A stretch of DNA of 38,191 nt, taken from positions 1-38,191 of the forward strand of contig JAAEPW010001215.1 of NCBI GenBank assembly GCA_024232355.1. Reading direction: 5' to 3'. Positions 26,745 through 34,244 of this stretch are shown here, piece after piece. The stretch is from Chloroflexota bacterium. Lineage in GTDB: Bacteria > Chloroflexota > Anaerolineae > B4-G1. Positions within the stretch are counted from its first letter, which is position 1. Each line of letters opens with the position of its first letter. Position numbers and translations under genes: made by a program. The notes under the pieces are model-generated. The model was given only the letters and a program-made list of their open reading frames with translations. It was not told the origin of the DNA and searched no databases.

Positions 26745-27974
26745 TCAGCGGCCACCAATAATAATATCGCCGTGCACATCGCCGCTGATGGCCGTACCAC
26801 CCTCTCCCGCCGACGTCGCGCCCGGTCCCTGGGCAATAGAGCCAGAGCCAGTCACTGTGGCCTGGTAGATGGTCTGTGCTGTGCGTGTGGCCTCTGCCGT
26901 GGTCTCGTCGCTCCACAATTGGCCGGATTTGAGACGCATAAAGAGCACCGGTACGGCAGCGTCCGGACGCTTGGCGGTCAAGAGTTGGCTGCGGGCCTCG
27001 TTCATCGCGCAGTCGACCAGGCCGTGTTCGGCCAGGCGGCCGTAAAAGGCCTGCGCCAGCTTGCGCGCAGTCGCGATGCCAATGGTGCCCTGCATTGCGA
27101 CCACGGCGGGGACACCGGCCTCCACCAGTTTGGGGCCCAGGCCGAGGTAAGATCGAGTCGTCGAGGGTTTCGCACTCTGGCACGCGGTGAGGAACACCAG
27201 GCGCGGTGGCTGTGACAGGCGTTGGAGCATCGCCGTGAAATCCTCATCGGGCACGACGGCGGTATAGGCCTCCTCGTCCTGCAAATAGAGCATGGCCTGT
27301 CCCCGCCGCCGGTTGAACGCGCCGTGGCCCACATAGTGGAGGATGTGATAGCCGGGCGCGTGTTGCAACGCCTGTTCGATCTGCATCAGCGTGGCCGGCA
27401 GGGGCAAAAAATCGAGCTTGATTTGGTCCGTCGAGATGGCCTCTCGGAGAGAGTCTTGTTCAACAGCCAGGTCCAAAGGGGCCAGATTGTACGGGTCATC
27501 CTCCAGGTCCTCGGGATTGGAGAGGACGGCCAGCACGCGGATGGGGTATTCTTTGACCTCCCCTCCCCACGGTTCCGGCGTGGCCAGGTAGCGGGAAAAG
27601 GGGGTGTCGGCGTTGGCGGACAGCGGCGCGCTGCTTGTCCGGCTGTCGTCGGCCAGCAACTCCCACGGCAGGGCGTGCAGCTCTGGCGCGCGGGCGTCGA
27701 GCCACAAGCGGACACGGCGGCGGGGAGCCTGGCCTTGGGCCCTGGCCCAGGCGGCGCGATGGTTGTTGTCTGCAAAGAGAATGTTGAATAGGCGCTGTCC
27801 GACGGCGACGGGGTCACCGCCGGTATCGAGGGAAGCGATGTCGGCGGGGAGGTAGCCGCGCGCGAGTTGTTGTTCCCCATTCAGGGTGATTTCGACGGGG
27901 TAGCCGTGGTCGTCGCGGGGAGAGATGCGGATCTCTAGATCGGCAAAAGATGGTTGGGATGTGGTTTGCTTCAT
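26745..27974 (-). CDS. CHAT-domain caspase-like protease with C-terminal Gly/Ala module (409 aa)
   Basis: CHAT domains are caspase-fold cysteine proteases. The catalytic pair is visible: His217 in HILHYVGHGAF and Cys265 in VFLTACQSAK, plus GVPAVVAMQGTI typical of the family. Residues 1-130 are a beta-rich N-terminal part with LHALPWELL. The last 35 residues (GSGSIAQGPGATSAGEGG..., 376-408) repeat the module found in the N-terminal region of the neighbouring receptors. It lies directly upstream of T4 in the same direction, so both should be on one mRNA: a likely effector protease paired with a receptor. Start 27974 has AAGGAG upstream; a longer frame to 28097 runs into REP and cassette DNA. 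Substrate unknown. Confidence 0.92.
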   Translation of the reverse strand: MKQTTSQPSFADLEIRISPRDDHGYPVEITLNGEQQLARGYLPADIASLDTGGDPVAVGQRLFNILFADNNHRAAWARAQGQAPRRRVRLWLDARAPELHALPWELLADDSRTSSAPLSANADTPFSRYLATPEPWGGEVKEYPIRVLAVLSNPEDLEDDPYNLAPLDLAVEQDSLREAISTDQIKLDFLPLPATLMQIEQALQHAPGYHILHYVGHGAFNRRRGQAMLYLQDEEAYTAVVPDEDFTAMLQRLSQPPRLVFLTACQSAKPSTTRSYLGLGPKLVEAGVPAVVAMQGTIGIATARKLAQAFYGRLAEHGLVDCAMNEARSQLLTAKRPDAAVPVLFMRLKSGQLWSDETTAEATRTAQTIYQATVTGSGSIAQGPGATSAGEGGTAISGDVHGDIIIGGR

Positions 27975-28002
27975 TGCTTGATCTCCTTGGATAAATTGGA
28001 TG

Positions 28003-28024
28003 CGCGGTTGGAAACCGCGGCTAC
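28003..28024. repeat. REP-like palindrome upstream of the CHAT gene
   Basis: cgcggttggaaaccgcgg with ctac tail; a variant with compensating changes in both arms (att/aat becomes gtt/aac), so the stem is kept. Confidence 0.8.
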
Positions 28025-28033
28025 AAAATCTGC

Positions 28034-28121
28034 TGGCCGCGACCGCTTCGCGGTTTAATCCTGGGGGGAGGAATTCTCCTCCCCCCAGACCCCCCACCTA
28101 GAGTTCAGATCATTCAGATGG
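28034..28121 (-). repeat. 3' cassette of target T5, copy E
   Basis: GC hairpin at 28061-28088: 12-bp perfect stem CTGGGGGGAGGA, 4-nt loop. It lies 69 nt beyond the VR end and just upstream of the CHAT gene leader. Confidence 0.88.
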
Positions 28122-31037
28122 TCAGAGTCCAGAGTCCCCAGAGTCCGGAGGTAACGGGGACACTACGACCAATCGAAACCCGAAGTTCCTGTTTCGAAAA
28201 CGCGGAGGGTTGTAGTAGCGATAGGCACAGCGACCGAACCTAAGGTCGAAAGCGAACGAGCCGCCACGCAAAACCCGGGAGTGCTCGTCGCTGGCTGCCA
28301 AGTCCTCCCTTCCGTCAGCTGGGTCGTAAGGATAATCCTTCCCCCATAGGCTTCGCGTCCACTCCCACACGTTGCCTGCCATATCCAGCACGCCGTAAGG
28401 ACTGGCCCCATCGGGAAAGACACCCACCGAGGTCGTGTCTCCCAATCCCAACTCACTGCTATTGCACCGGGTCGCGTCAAAGGTCTCTCCCCAGGGATAG
28501 GTCCGCTGATCCTTGTTTCCTCGCGCGGCCTTTTCCCATTCGGCCTCTGACGGCAAAGTGATCCGCTTTCCTGTGGCTCCACTCAACCACTCGCAATAAG
28601 CAATCGCGTCGTGCCAGGTAACATGCACAACCGGGTGGCTTGCCTTTCCCTTGGGCGGGCGTTTTTCCTCCCAATGCTTTGGCGGTTCACGGTCCGTCGC
28701 CTCCACAAAAAGACGGTATTGGGCATTGGTGATGGGCACACGGGAAATCTGGAATTGCTCCAAAAAGACACGATGAACTGGCTTGCCGTCGTACTCTCCC
28801 TCACCACCCATCCAAAACTCGCCAGCCGGAATCTCGATCCACTCTGGCTCGCCGTAGGGCAGCGTCCAATAGCCTGAACCAGACCTCACCAGCGCCTGCG
28901 TGACAGCTGCCCGGCGCGCTATGATCTCCCTGACAATGGTTTTCTCGTCGAGCACGCGCTTGCCGCGCAGCCGCTTCCAAGTCGCTTCCCAGCCGGAATG
29001 AGGTTTCCGGCGTTCAATCTCTTTCCGTAGGTCAAGCTCTAAATCAGCTCGTAGCCGCCGCTGTATTTGGCCTAGCAAGTCTCCCTCCACCCGTCCCACC
29101 CCAATATCGCGCAGGGCCTCCGCCGCCAGCACCAGGTTGTGGTACGGTTCCGGCTCCTCCTTGTGGTCGGCGATGGCGCGGATAAGGCGCGTGGTGCGCT
29201 CGCGGCTCCGGCCACTGAGATACCCCGCTTCCAGCAAGAACACCTCACGCCACCAGGGAACCCCCACCCGCTCCAAGGTGTAGGCCACGTAATCGTCCCG
29301 CCCGGCCACGGCCAGCGCGGCCAGGTATTCCTGGAACGTAAGGTGCGAGTAGCGATAGACGCCGGCGCCGTGCTCGGCCAGCAGGCCGGTGCGTTCCTGG
29401 ATGACGTGCAGGAAGCGGTCCACCGCGTGAACCGCCTCCCGTTCGTCCCCGACGATGGACTGGAACATTTCGCCCAGGAGCCGCCGCAGGTCGCCGGTCT
29501 CGATCTCTTTTTGCTGCCGTTCCTGCATCCAGAGGGCCACCGCTTGCAGCATCAGGCGGCGGTCCCCGGCGTCAAAGGCGTGATCGTCCAGGATGGATGT
29601 CTCTTGCACCCCCCGGGCCTCGTCCCACTTGCCCAGCAACACGTTGACCGCCTCGTCGTACAACTCGGCCCGGCGGTCGGGCAGCTTGACCCGGTCGCGG
29701 TGGACCAGGGCGATGACGGTCAGCATCAGGGGGTTGATGGCCAGATCGCGGATGCGCTCGTTCTTTTCAATCGCCGCCAGCAGTTGTTGGGTCTGGTCAC
29801 CGGCGTAGGCGGCGGCGCTGGTTCCCGGCCCCATCTGCCCCACGGCCACCGCCAGATGCCAATTGCACAGAAAGCGCTCGACATCGGCCAGCGTAAAGTC
29901 GCGCACGGTGGTGGTGGCGTATTCCTCCCCCAACCGGGCGGGGCCCGTATAGCCCACGATGCGGCTGCTGACGACATAGCGGCAGCCGGGGTAGGCGGCG
30001 GTAAAGGACTCGACCAGGCGGGAGACGCGGCGGCGCAGGTCGGGGTCGGCCACCTCGTCCAGCCCGTCGAGCAGGACCACGGCGCGCCCTTGCTCCAGGT
30101 AGGCGTCGAAGAAATCGCCCGGCAAGGTGACGCGCTCCCCTTCCAACATCTGGACCAGGTGGGCCAGCAGTAAGGCGTGGCCCTCGGTGCCATCGTCCAC
30201 GGGGCGGCGGGCCTTGAGAAAGGCACCCAGGCGGCGCAGGGGGAGCAGGATGGGCAGGCGGCCGCCATTGCCTTCTTCCTGGCCCAATCTATTTTGCACC
30301 AGGGTTGTCCCTTCGGCCAGGTCGCGGGCGTAGAGCAGGGCCAGGTAGCGTAGGAGGGTCGTTTTCCCTGAACCGGGGTCGCCTAAAACGGCCAGGCGGG
30401 AATGGGCGGCCAGGGCCTCGTCCACGCTGACGGTGACGGTCTCGGTGTGGGTGCGGGGAGATTCCTCGGCAAGCTCGGAATGACGGGGTTTGCGGTGCAA
30501 GGGGGTCTCGCCGGGGGCCATATGCGCCTCGGCCTCCAGCCATGCTTGCTCGGCCACGGCCCAGGCTTTCGCCTGGGTTGTCCGCTGGCGGGTGGCGCGC
30601 AGGGTGATATAGATCTGTTCCAGTTCGATGTGGACCAGTTTCCCGCCGGAGCGGATGCCCTGGAGCCGCAGGTAGCGGTTGCGGCTGATGATGTGGCGCA
30701 GGTATTGGGCCAGGGCGGATTCCTGGTCGGCCACGGCGGGGGTTTCGATGGGCTGTTCGCCGATGACGACGGTGGCCCCTTCACCAGCAACGATGATGGG
30801 GCCGCCTACGTTCCCGCCGACGGCGAGGCCTTCCTGGCCCGCGGATACGGCGCCGTCTCCCTGGGCGATGGCGCCGGGGCCAGTTAGCACGGCAATCCGG
30901 TTTACAAGTGTATCCCGTTGGCCACGCAGCGCCGATAGGAGAATCTCCCGCTGGGCCTCGGGCAGGGCCTCTGGGAATGCCAGGGTCTGCTCAATTTTCT
31001 CCAGTTCTGCTCTTGACCGACTCAATTCATCGCTCAT
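28122..31037 (-). CDS. DGR target T5: NACHT receptor with diversified FGE C-terminus (971 aa)
   Basis: Helical hairpin at 1-50 (RAELEKIEQTLAFPEALPEA), Gly/Ala module at about 51-98 with an extra turn (GPGAIAQGDGAVSAGQEG...GATVVIGEQP), linker, NACHT with GDPGSGKTT near 220 and VVLLDGLDEVAD near 324, helical part with YSHLTFQEYLAALAV, FGE-like domain from about 734 (WIEIPAGEFWMGGE, MAGNVWEWTRS). VR residues about 918-960. Residues about 183-194 (HSELAEESPR) look like a dispersed repeat inserted in frame in the linker. It starts 39 nt after the NB-ARC gene, so they should be co-transcribed. An upstream out-of-frame ATG gives only a tiny frame. Confidence 0.93.
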   Translation of the reverse strand: MSDELSRSRAELEKIEQTLAFPEALPEAQREILLSALRGQRDTLVNRIAVLTGPGAIAQGDGAVSAGQEGLAVGGNVGGPIIVAGEGATVVIGEQPIETPAVADQESALAQYLRHIISRNRYLRLQGIRSGGKLVHIELEQIYITLRATRQRTTQAKAWAVAEQAWLEAEAHMAPGETPLHRKPRHSELAEESPRTHTETVTVSVDEALAAHSRLAVLGDPGSGKTTLLRYLALLYARDLAEGTTLVQNRLGQEEGNGGRLPILLPLRRLGAFLKARRPVDDGTEGHALLLAHLVQMLEGERVTLPGDFFDAYLEQGRAVVLLDGLDEVADPDLRRRVSRLVESFTAAYPGCRYVVSSRIVGYTGPARLGEEYATTTVRDFTLADVERFLCNWHLAVAVGQMGPGTSAAAYAGDQTQQLLAAIEKNERIRDLAINPLMLTVIALVHRDRVKLPDRRAELYDEAVNVLLGKWDEARGVQETSILDDHAFDAGDRRLMLQAVALWMQERQQKEIETGDLRRLLGEMFQSIVGDEREAVHAVDRFLHVIQERTGLLAEHGAGVYRYSHLTFQEYLAALAVAGRDDYVAYTLERVGVPWWREVFLLEAGYLSGRSRERTTRLIRAIADHKEEPEPYHNLVLAAEALRDIGVGRVEGDLLGQIQRRLRADLELDLRKEIERRKPHSGWEATWKRLRGKRVLDEKTIVREIIARRAAVTQALVRSGSGYWTLPYGEPEWIEIPAGEFWMGGEGEYDGKPVHRVFLEQFQISRVPITNAQYRLFVEATDREPPKHWEEKRPPKGKASHPVVHVTWHDAIAYCEWLSGATGKRITLPSEAEWEKAARGNKDQRTYPWGETFDATRCNSSELGLGDTTSVGVFPDGASPYGVLDMAGNVWEWTRSLWGKDYPYDPADGREDLAASDEHSRVLRGGSFAFDLRFGRCAYRYYNPPRFRNRNFGFRLVVVSPLPPDSGDSGL
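28158..28283 (-). repeat. Variable repeat VR5 (in T5)
   Basis: 126 nt, gapless with TR. Encodes SFAFDLRFGRCAYRYYN and PPRFRNRNFGF. Same class as VR2/VR3; one extra non-adenine change (GTT to GGT) makes RFGRC from RNVRC. Confidence 0.92.
30455..30487 (-). repeat. Dispersed repeat inside the T5 coding region
   Basis: The minus strand reads GTCATTCCGAGC...GAGGAATCTCC, a sequence type familiar as a dispersed intergenic repeat in many bacteria; in frame it gives HSELAEESPR in the linker before the NACHT domain. Confidence 0.65.
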
Positions 31038-31076
31038 TGTTCATCGTTTCTCCTGTGCGCCTTGTGACTCATCCTA

Positions 31077-33296
31077 TCATCTTGGTAGTCGAGCGAGAAA
31101 TTCCCGACAGTTTTGGATTTCCGTTTCTCGTTCCAGGTGAACGAACTGCCCCAATGCCATGGTAGCAAAACGGCGCGATTCTTGCAACTCGCCTTGTTTT
31201 TCGGCCACTACCGCCAGTTCGTAGTTGATCCAAGGAAGATCTCTTTTCCCGGCGCCCACCAATGCCTGGCCCAGGTAGTTCTCGGCTGCAACAAGATTGC
31301 CAAGTCTTAGGCTGATAGGCGCCAAAGCCAACAATGCAGGCGTCGTGCTCTCCCCGGTTGAACGCCGCAGTTGCAGCCTGAGTTCGTGCCATTCCTTTTG
31401 ACCGACAAGATCTTGTTGCGACTCGACCAACCATGTGGCCAAATCGACAACCCGCGTGGCGATGAGGCGGCGAATGGGAGTGCCTTGCTCGAGCACCGAG
31501 TCAAGGTCCACTCGCTCCAAGGCACGCTCAAACCTCTTTTGCGCCAGGTCAATATCTCCCATCTTGGCATATAAATCTGCCTCGCAGGCGTCCACCAGTA
31601 TTAGCGCGTCTTTGAGTTCGAATTGGCGCGCCAGCGCCCTGCCTGTCTTGAGAACTTGGATACCCTCCGGAAACTGACGTCGTGCCGACAAGATATAGGC
31701 GATGGCGTCAATCCACAACCATACCTCGGCGGAATCACCCAGTTTGCGAGCTGTTTGACACATTGTGCGGCTCAAATGCAAGCGTTCATCCCACAATCCC
31801 CAAATGTCGAGGAAATGCACAATAGACAGAAACAGATCCAGTGCCTCGGCATCGCGTCCTTGATCTAACGCTCGGCGAATGAGATATAACAGATTACTCT
31901 GTTCTCGTTCCAGGCTTACACCCTGGGCATAGTTTGTCAGTCCATCCCAATATGGGACACCTATCCGTATCTCTTTCGACGGTTTCACGAGCTGCGTGTA
32001 GTACGTCAGCATGCGCTCGAAAGCAGCCTGGGCAAACTCGGGCACTTGTTCCAACTCGTGATCCAGATAAGAGCGAGTCAAAGGGAGTAGTGAAAACCGA
32101 TCTCCCTGTTTGTTCAACAACGATAATCGCTCCAAGTCAATCAGCCCGTCGATGCGACTTGACTTGTCTTTGATACCGGCCACGTATCCCAGCGCCTTGC
32201 GTGGTGCATCCTGGGCAAATAATGCAAAAGCAAGCAAGAGTTTGTAAGACTCGCTATCCCGAAGGCGTTGCACTATACCTTCAAGGCAGAATCGAGCGAT
32301 GTCGCTATCGGGGTGGGCCAACCGCGACAGCACATTTTCGATGTCCTCACCCAACGCAACTCTGGCGATGCTCCACACCAGAGCCAGCGGTATGCCGCCG
32401 GTGCGGTCATAGAGTTGGCGTGCTTGCTCGTCTGTGAGCACCACATTCTTTTTTTCACACTCTTGAGCGATCAATCCCTGCGTGTCTTCCCACGACATTT
32501 CTAGCAACCGTATCGGATGAGCCACGTCGATGCGTTGCCGAGTGGTGACGATCACTTTGGTGGGATCGGGCACCTCGTGGATGAAAGCGATTACCTGTTC
32601 ATCATCCACTGTCTCCAGGTTGTCTATAATTAGCAATGTGCGCTGACGGGCCAAGGCTCGAGCAACTATAACCGAACGTTCCTCAGCGCGCGCTTGTGTG
32701 ATATCTTTACGTTCCAACGTAGCGGCAATGGTTGTATAGATGTCATTGAGGTTGTGCAGTTCGGTGCGGCGGGATATGATGCCCTGTGCGGTGAGGATCG
32801 TCTGCTTGGCCGAGATCCAGATGATGGCGTCGAATCGCTCATCTTGGGGCAAGGTCTCGTACTCGTGGATGTAGCGGTGGGCGGCTTTCAGTGCCAACGC
32901 GCTCTTGCCGATACCACCGATGCCATCTATGGTGATGATATGGAAGCGCGAGCGGGGGTATGGCCACAAGAGTTCGTGAACCTTGGTCAGTTCTTTCTGA
33001 CGGCCGATAAAGGTACCATAGTCGGGATGGGGGAGATTGTGGTAAAATCTTGGACGCAAAGCTGTGGCCTCGGCGCCTTTAACGCCATGGTAATGTATAA
33101 CACTGACACCACCTTGCACAGCGCCTCCCACGGCCACTCCCCCTTCTCCAGCAGCTGCACTGTGATCTTGAGCGATGGCGCCGGCTCCTTCCATTCGAGC
33201 CCGAGTGTCAGGCACGGTTTTTTGTAAAGGACCACAGTTGTGACAAAAGCGAGCGTCGTCGGGCAATTGGGCGTTGCATTGCGGACAGTGTTTCAT
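31077..33296 (-). CDS. Zinc-ribbon NB-ARC/TPR signalling ATPase (739 aa)
   Basis: N-terminal zinc ribbon CPQC-x10-CHNC (residues 4-21), Gly/Ala module at about 36-62 (GAGAIAQDHSAAAGEGGVAV), then an NB-ARC domain: GIGGIGKS at 125-132, LLIIDNLETV (Walker B), VIVTTRQR (sensor) and GGIPLAL (GxP motif). After a winged-helix-like stretch, residues about 420-739 are helical, TPR-like repeats. There is no FGE domain and no variable repeat, so it is not a DGR target. It ends 39 nt before T5. NB-ARC/TPR proteins are STAND switches; here it may relay or regulate the receptor next door. The ATG has GAGGAA upstream. Confidence 0.9.
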   Translation of the reverse strand: MKHCPQCNAQLPDDARFCHNCGPLQKTVPDTRARMEGAGAIAQDHSAAAGEGGVAVGGAVQGGVSVIHYHGVKGAEATALRPRFYHNLPHPDYGTFIGRQKELTKVHELLWPYPRSRFHIITIDGIGGIGKSALALKAAHRYIHEYETLPQDERFDAIIWISAKQTILTAQGIISRRTELHNLNDIYTTIAATLERKDITQARAEERSVIVARALARQRTLLIIDNLETVDDEQVIAFIHEVPDPTKVIVTTRQRIDVAHPIRLLEMSWEDTQGLIAQECEKKNVVLTDEQARQLYDRTGGIPLALVWSIARVALGEDIENVLSRLAHPDSDIARFCLEGIVQRLRDSESYKLLLAFALFAQDAPRKALGYVAGIKDKSSRIDGLIDLERLSLLNKQGDRFSLLPLTRSYLDHELEQVPEFAQAAFERMLTYYTQLVKPSKEIRIGVPYWDGLTNYAQGVSLEREQSNLLYLIRRALDQGRDAEALDLFLSIVHFLDIWGLWDERLHLSRTMCQTARKLGDSAEVWLWIDAIAYILSARRQFPEGIQVLKTGRALARQFELKDALILVDACEADLYAKMGDIDLAQKRFERALERVDLDSVLEQGTPIRRLIATRVVDLATWLVESQQDLVGQKEWHELRLQLRRSTGESTTPALLALAPISLRLGNLVAAENYLGQALVGAGKRDLPWINYELAVVAEKQGELQESRRFATMALGQFVHLERETEIQNCREFLARLPR

Positions 33297-33615
33297 CGTG
33301 ATCTTTTCCTCATATACTAGTTTCTCTCGTCTTGGTGAAATAGTGTCTCAAGGCACAGTTCAAGAACAGCGGGTGGCATAACGATGTAGGCGCGATTTCC
33401 AATCGCGGAAGGCGCTTTTCACGGTGCAATGTTGCGCGATTGGAAATCGCGCCTACAAAACTGGCGTTTCCGAGTTGTAGCAATTAGGACTGAACAGCCC
33501 TGGCTCTTTCTCAAAGAATGTGGATATTATCGGCACAGATGAACGCGAGCTTGCACATGCAACGTGTTTGCCCACGCTCATCTGCACTTTTTTCAAGCCT
33601 TGTTGCAATGTAGAA
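33297..33615. other. Gap between the small module protein and the NB-ARC gene
   Basis: Contains the REP pair at 33386-33456 and presumably the NB-ARC/T5 promoter. No gene seen; the small minus-strand frame at 33453-33713 has no supporting site and overlaps a real gene. Confidence 0.5.
33386..33456. repeat. REP inverted pair (BIME-like)
   Basis: gtaggcgcgatttccaatcg (from 33386) and its reverse complement ending at 33456, 27 nt apart. Same family as the copies around the RAYT gene. Confidence 0.88.
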
Positions 33616-34095
33616 TCAGGTCGCGGCTTTGTCCTCTTTTTCTGAGGGCTTTTTGTGTCCACCCGCAATAACATCGCCACCCACATTCCCCCCGATAGCA
33701 ATGCCACCCTCACCGGCAGCTACTGCTCCCTTACCCTGGGCAATAGCCCCGGAACCGTCGAGCAGGGCCTCGTAGGTTGTGCCGGTTTCCACGGCGTTCG
33801 CTTGGGCCTCTTTGTCGTATTGGGCCAGCAAGGTTTTCAGTTGCGCGGCAAACTCGGCATTGGCTTGGACGATATCAGCCAGAATGTCTTTGACCGGGGC
33901 CTGGTAACCTTGGGGGTTCTCGGGGTATTTTTCGGCTGTGCGAGGATCGACACCCTTGACACGTTCCATCACGATCTGGAACATTTCTTTGGCCGTGTCC
34001 AGCGCTTTGGGGCCAACTTTTGTACCCAACTCGACTCCCTTGTCCAAGGCGTACTTGCCCAGGATAACGATGATTGTAGTAATAAATGGATCCAT
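33616..34095 (-). CDS. Small protein with C-terminal Gly/Ala module (159 aa)
   Basis: Not a known family to me. It begins with a hydrophobic segment (ITTIIVILGKYAL) followed by amphipathic helices (ALDTAKEMFQIVMERVKG; ILADIVQANAEFAAQLKTLL). Residues 113-146 are the shared module (GSGAIAQGKGAVAAGEGG...), then a charged tail KKPSEKEDKAAT. The module sits at the C-terminus, as in the CHAT protease and unlike the receptors. By analogy it may be a second effector or adaptor recruited through the module; the hydrophobic N-terminus could insert in membranes. It lies 149 nt downstream of T6. AAGGAG precedes the ATG at 34095. Confidence 0.8.
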   Translation of the reverse strand: MDPFITTIIVILGKYALDKGVELGTKVGPKALDTAKEMFQIVMERVKGVDPRTAEKYPENPQGYQAPVKDILADIVQANAEFAAQLKTLLAQYDKEAQANAVETGTTYEALLDGSGAIAQGKGAVAAGEGGIAIGGNVGGDVIAGGHKKPSEKEDKAAT

Positions 34096-34150
34096 TTTTG
34101 CACTCCTTTTTTTGATATTGCTAAACGATTCAACTTGTACCTACACCAAA

Positions 34151-34244
34151 TCCACCAGCCGCGACCGCTTCGCGGTTTTACTCCTGGGGGGAGGAATTCT
34201 CCTCCCCCCAGTCCCCCCACCTAGAGTTCAGATCATTCAGAGGG
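34151..34244 (-). repeat. 3' cassette of target T6, copy F
   Basis: GC hairpin at 34184-34211 (12-bp stem, 4-nt loop), 69 nt past the VR end; accgcttcgcggt palindrome beside it. Confidence 0.88.

Noticed and set aside
16171..33456. REP copies taken as a CRISPR or as terminators
   Set aside because: They are dispersed single or paired palindromes without regular spacing or T runs, and match the presence of a RAYT gene.
33453..33713. 86-codon minus-strand frame
   Set aside because: Overlaps the end of the 159-aa gene and a REP copy, with no ribosome site.
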